This document shows positions 6,830 through 9,224 of a stretch of DNA of 9,224 nucleotides, one piece after another. The DNA is taken from positions 1 to 9,224 of the forward strand of contig JAEWQZ010000395.1 in NCBI GenBank assembly GCA_023460255.1, read 5' to 3'. Made by a program: the position numbers and the translations under genes. The DNA is from Actinomycetes bacterium. Its GTDB lineage: Bacteria > Actinomycetota > Actinomycetes > Actinomycetales > Cellulomonadaceae. Position 1 is the stretch's first letter; each line of letters starts with the position of its first letter. The notes beneath the pieces were generated by a model. It worked only from the letters and a program-made list of their open reading frames with translations, did not search any database and had not been told where the DNA came from.

Positions 6830-7427
6830 GACCGGCCCTCCGACGGACGAGCAGGGCGGCGGTACCCGCGGCGAGCACGAACCCCGCTCCGGCGAGCCAC
6901 CAGGTCGCGCCGCCGTCGTCGTCGCCGTCCGGCGCCTGCGTGGGCGTGGGCTCCGTGGGCGTGGGCTCGACCGCGGCGGGCTCCTCGCTCGGCGTCGGCT
7001 CCTCGCTCGGCGTCGGCTCCGGCCGCGGGGCGGCCACCTCGAAGCCGAACGACCCGGTCACCGGGTGCCCGTCCTGGGCCACGGACCGCCAGGCCACCGT
7101 GCACGGTCCGTCCGGGACGCCCGGTCGCAGGGCCTGCGTGACGGTCACGCCCGACACGACGGCCTCGCCGTCGGACCACGCGGCGCCGTCCGCGCAGGTG
7201 ACGACGACCTCGGCCCCGACAGGCGTCTGCTGCGCCGAGAAGGTGAGCACGACCTGGGTGGGCGCCGCGTCGAGCACGGCGCCGTCGGGCGGGTCGGTGC
7301 CCACCAGGGCGTCGTGCGCCAGTGCGGCGGGCGAGACGAGCACGAGGCCGCAGGTGAGCGCCGCCACCGCGGCCCTGCGCAGGGCCGCGCGGGGTCCGCG
7401 AGGGACGTGGGCCGGGGGCTGCCGCAC
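6822..7427 (-). CDS. copC: CopC-domain copper-binding protein with C-terminal membrane anchor
   Basis: CopC proteins bind Cu2+ outside the membrane. The 201-residue product has an Arg-rich start, a hydrophobic signal segment (about 18-37) and the likely cleavage site ALA|HD. This exposes His38 as the mature N-terminus, the first ligand of the CopC histidine-brace site. Asp119 and His121 in AQDGHPVTGSFGFEV are the other expected ligands. DALVGTDPPDGAVLDAAPTQ is a typical CopC opening. Cys78 and Cys109 could form a disulfide. After the domain comes a Pro/Thr/Glu linker of repeats (about 134-168), an acidic patch, one membrane segment (175-195) and RRRAGRG, so the domain is tethered to the outer face of the membrane. 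No CopD domain follows. The start is GTG at 7427, placing the signal peptide correctly; AAGGAG lies 12 nt upstream, a rather long spacing. Its 3' end overlaps the YceI gene. It could serve copper uptake, buffering or resistance. Confidence 0.92.
   Translation of the reverse strand: MRQPPAHVPRGPRAALRRAAVAALTCGLVLVSPAALAHDALVGTDPPDGAVLDAAPTQVVLTFSAQQTPVGAEVVVTCADGAAWSDGEAVVSGVTVTQALRPGVPDGPCTVAWRSVAQDGHPVTGSFGFEVAAPRPEPTPSEEPTPSEEPAAVEPTPTEPTPTQAPDGDDDGGATWWLAGAGFVLAAGTAALLVRRRAGRG
6836..6841 (-). promoter_or_regulatory. ribosome binding site deciding the YceI-family start
   Basis: GGAGGG on the minus strand, 6 nt before the GTG at 6829 and lying inside the last codons of copC. The alternative ATG at 6769 has no comparable site, so this sequence fixes the start and keeps the ERRA-repeat tail in the protein. 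Confidence 0.7.
6940..7020 (-). repeat. two short tandem repeats (15 bp x2, 18 bp x2.3) in the copC linker
   Basis: A 15-bp unit GTGGGCGTGGGCTCC is present at 6940-6954 and, with one change, at 6955-6969. An 18-bp unit GGCTCCTCGCTCGGCGTC is present at 6979-6996 and 6997-7014, with a 6-bp partial copy after it. Both are in frame and encode EPTPT and EPTPSE repeats in the linker between the CopC domain and the membrane anchor. Confidence 0.85.
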
Positions 7428-7439
7428 GGCTCTCGGTCT

Positions 7440-7445
7440 CTCCTT
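7440..7445 (-). promoter_or_regulatory. ribosome binding site of copC
   Basis: AAGGAG on the minus strand, 12 nt from the GTG at 7427. The match is strong and the spacing long. It supports a start near 7427 and argues against the much longer frame that reads back into the phosphoesterase gene. Confidence 0.55.
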
Positions 7446-7457
7446 CTGGCGGGGGAT

Positions 7458-7483
7458 GGTGCCGGGACGGCGCCCCGGCGACC
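7458..7483 (-). promoter_or_regulatory. hairpin in the presumed 5' leader of copC
   Basis: Arms at 7479-7474 and 7466-7461 pair perfectly over 6 bp (GCCGGG with CCCGGC) around a 7-nt loop. Three more pairs (7483-7481 with 7460-7458) add on across a single bulged base. It lies about 13 nt upstream of the copC Shine-Dalgarno. Hairpins are common by chance at this GC content, so a regulatory role is only possible. I could not find a convincing -10/-35 pair in the 7428-7567 gap, though a promoter for the copC unit is expected there. Confidence 0.3.
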
Positions 7484-7516
7484 GGACAACGGTACGCCGT
7501 CGGGCCCGCCGGGAGG

Positions 7517-7551
7517 AAAACCCCGCGGCACACGACGCCCACGTCGTGCGC
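7517..7551 (-). terminator. terminator-like hairpin after the metallophosphoesterase gene
   Basis: On the minus strand, arms at 7551-7542 and 7537-7528 form a 10-bp stem with one G-U pair and a 4-nt TGGG loop. Seven bases later comes GGGGTTTT, ending at 7517. The stem starts 16 nt after the phosphoesterase stop. The T-run is short and displaced from the stem, so this may be a weak intrinsic terminator or one assisted by other factors. Confidence 0.45.
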
Positions 7552-7567
7552 GCGGACCGGTCGCCGG

Positions 7568-9214
7568 TCAGCGCAGCGCGGGCTCCGGCGTCAGCCGCGG
7601 CGGGCTGTCCGGCCAGAGCAGCGGCGCGGTCACGGTCGCCGTCGCGTCCGGGTGCACGATCACCAGTCGGTAGTCGGTGATGCGCCGCGAGTCCGGGTCG
7701 AAGCGGAGCAGGGTGACCTCCGCCTCGCCGGCGAGCGGCCCGATGGTCGCCTGGCCCAGGCGGGCGCCCGCCGAGCTCGCGGACGTGTAGCGCGTACCGG
7801 ACCCCGATCGCACGGGTCCCTCGCGCCGGTGGTAGTGCCCCGACACCTGGGCGGCGGCGCAGCCGGCGGTGACCGTCGGCAGACCCAGCGCCGGGTCGTG
7901 GATGAGCAGCAGGTCGACGCCGTCGGCGTCGGAGCACGCGGTGTCGGCGAGCCGCGCGGCGACGTCCGCGGCCGTCTCCTCGCCGACGAGGGAGGTGCCC
8001 GAGCCGATGCGGGTGGCGCGGGGGTCGGCGTCGCCGAGGATGCGCACGCCGTCGACCTCCACGACGTCCCCGTCGAGGACCACCCAGCCGTGGTCGGCCT
8101 CGTCCTGGGCGATCTCGGCGCTGTCGTGGTTGCCGTCGGCGACGACGACGGTGACCCCGTCGGGCACGGCGTCGTCCACCGCCTGGATGCAGTAGGACTC
8201 CACCGCCGTGCCGTTGACGGTGGTGTCCCCGCCGTTGAGCACCACAGACGCCCCGGAGAGCTCCAGCACCGTCCCGATGACCTCGGCCATGCCGACGTTG
8301 CAGTGCAGGTCGCTCATGACGAGCATCGTGACGAGCTCGGGAGCCTGCTCGTCCCCGTCGCCGGTGCCGCCCGGCAGCACCCCCAGCCGTCGCCGGACGT
8401 CCGTCAGGCGCTCGTCGGCCGCCATGCGCTCCTCCCAGGCGACGCGCACGGCCTCGTCGGCCGCCGCGTAGAACTCCTCGTTCGCGCGCCAGGCGTCGAC
8501 CGCCTGCCCGCCGTAGGTGTCGACGACGCCGGCGAGCCGGCCCGTGATCCGGGCGCCCTCGAGCGGCGTGCCGTCGAACACCGCCGACGCGGTCCGGTCG
8601 TCGTCACCCCCGATGGGCACGACCCCACTGCCCGCGAGGGTGGTCGCGACCAGCACGGCGACCGTCATGGCACCTGCCACGGCCGCCCGGTGGGGCCGCA
8701 CCCGGTCGGCCAGCTCGGCGCGCCGCTCCCGGCCCACCAGCAGACGCAGCGACACCCCGACGGCGGTGAGCAGCAGCGCGGCCAGCGCCGACCTGCGGGC
8801 GGCGTCCAGCACCAGCGCGCGCGTGGCGAGCTCGACAGTGGCCTCCGGGCCGGTGAAGAACGCGACGTAGTCCTCGAGCGCGCCGGCGAAGGAGTCCAGG
8901 CTCGTGGCGGCGTCGATCGAGGTCACGTCCTCAGGGATCTCCTGCACCACCACCCGGGCGCCGAGCGCCAGGGGCAGCGGCGAGTCGATGACGAGCGTGC
9001 CGAGCGGCCCGAGGTCGACGGTGACGTCGCCGTCGACCGTCACCTCGTACCGGGCCGTGTGGGGGCCGAGGCTGCCCTGCGCGGAGGCCGTGGTGATCCC
9101 CCAGATCGCGCTCGGAGCCACGACGAGGAGCCCAGTGAGGAGCCAGCGACCGACGCGGCGGGGCGGCACCCGCCGCCCCGCCGCCGACCCGAGCCCCCGG
9201 GCGCCCTCGACCAC
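7568..9214 (-). CDS. membrane-anchored calcineurin-like metallophosphoesterase (5' end uncertain)
   Basis: A two-metal phosphoesterase; the substrate is unknown. The catalytic domain (about 294-520) shows the full motif set: SDLH (Asp302, His304), GGD (Asp330), GNHD (Asn362, His363), IHD (His439) and GHYH (His460, His462). Ahead of it are three membrane segments (about 23-43, 138-160 and 177-197), a beta-rich extracytoplasmic stretch between the first two, and an Arg-rich loop (161-176) between the last two. By the positive-inside rule the N-terminus is cytoplasmic and the catalytic domain lies outside the membrane. I do not recognise the N-terminal module. The shown start is GTG at 9214, giving 548 residues, but the frame stays open to the window edge, so an upstream start is possible and the Shine-Dalgarno cannot be judged. 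A terminator-like hairpin follows the stop, so it is probably not in the copC operon. Confidence 0.88.
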   Translation of the reverse strand: MVEGARGLGSAAGRRVPPRRVGRWLLTGLLVVAPSAIWGITTASAQGSLGPHTARYEVTVDGDVTVDLGPLGTLVIDSPLPLALGARVVVQEIPEDVTSIDAATSLDSFAGALEDYVAFFTGPEATVELATRALVLDAARRSALAALLLTAVGVSLRLLVGRERRAELADRVRPHRAAVAGAMTVAVLVATTLAGSGVVPIGGDDDRTASAVFDGTPLEGARITGRLAGVVDTYGGQAVDAWRANEEFYAAADEAVRVAWEERMAADERLTDVRRRLGVLPGGTGDGDEQAPELVTMLVMSDLHCNVGMAEVIGTVLELSGASVVLNGGDTTVNGTAVESYCIQAVDDAVPDGVTVVVADGNHDSAEIAQDEADHGWVVLDGDVVEVDGVRILGDADPRATRIGSGTSLVGEETAADVAARLADTACSDADGVDLLLIHDPALGLPTVTAGCAAAQVSGHYHRREGPVRSGSGTRYTSASSAGARLGQATIGPLAGEAEVTLLRFDPDSRRITDYRLVIVHPDATATVTAPLLWPDSPPRLTPEPALR

Positions 9215-9224
9215 GCGCGCACGG

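Noticed and set aside
7428..7937. A possible longer copC start reaching back to 7937.
   Set aside because: It would cross the gap and the phosphoesterase gene. The GTG at 7427 puts the signal peptide at the N-terminus and has AAGGAG upstream.
1..9224. tRNA, rRNA, CRISPR arrays, insertion sequences, phage genes or attachment sites.
   Set aside because: None was seen. Coding is nearly continuous, composition is uniform, and the only repeats are short in-frame tandem copies.

Overview
The window comes from a very high-GC chromosome, roughly three-quarters G+C by eye. The leucyl-tRNA synthetase sequence, the frequent GTG starts and the strongly GC-biased third codon positions suggest an actinobacterium. 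A Cellulomonadaceae-like member of the Micrococcales is my best guess; this rests on recognition, not on a search. All genes I can support lie on the minus strand and are packed tightly, so transcription runs from high to low coordinates.

In transcription order: (1) 9214-7568, a membrane-anchored calcineurin-like metallophosphoesterase whose true start may lie beyond the window edge. (2) A 140-bp gap (7567-7428) holding a terminator-like hairpin and a second hairpin ahead of the next gene. (3) 7427-6822, a CopC-domain periplasmic copper-binding protein with a C-terminal membrane anchor. (4) 6829-6050, a membrane-anchored YceI-family protein overlapping copC by 8 nt. (5) 6012-4999, a lipoprotein metal-binding receptor of the TroA/PsaA/MntC type, with a manganese-type ligand set and an MntC-like cysteine pair. 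(6) 5002-4271, its ABC ATPase, joined by a GTGA overlap. (7) 4274-3321, its ABC-3 family permease, joined by an ATGA overlap. (8) 3317-369, leucyl-tRNA synthetase LeuS, starting 3 nt after the permease stop. (9) 367-1, the N-terminal 122 codons of a DegV-family fatty-acid-binding protein, starting 1 nt after the leuS stop.

Genes 3-9 form an almost unbroken co-directional chain; the largest gap inside it is 37 bp. The receptor, ATPase and permease form a complete high-affinity Mn2+ (possibly Fe2+) importer in the order known from cyanobacterial mntCAB. The CopC and YceI proteins upstream could make this a broader envelope metal-handling unit, but that link is inferred from gene order only. leuS and degV are housekeeping-type genes that seem to sit at the tail of the same transcript or to have a promoter inside the permease gene.

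Nothing here looks like a mobile element, CRISPR array, rRNA or tRNA gene. The more unusual points are the metal-gene arrangement, short in-frame tandem repeats in disordered parts of three consecutive genes, and the predicted extracytoplasmic phosphoesterase with an unrecognised N-terminal membrane module.
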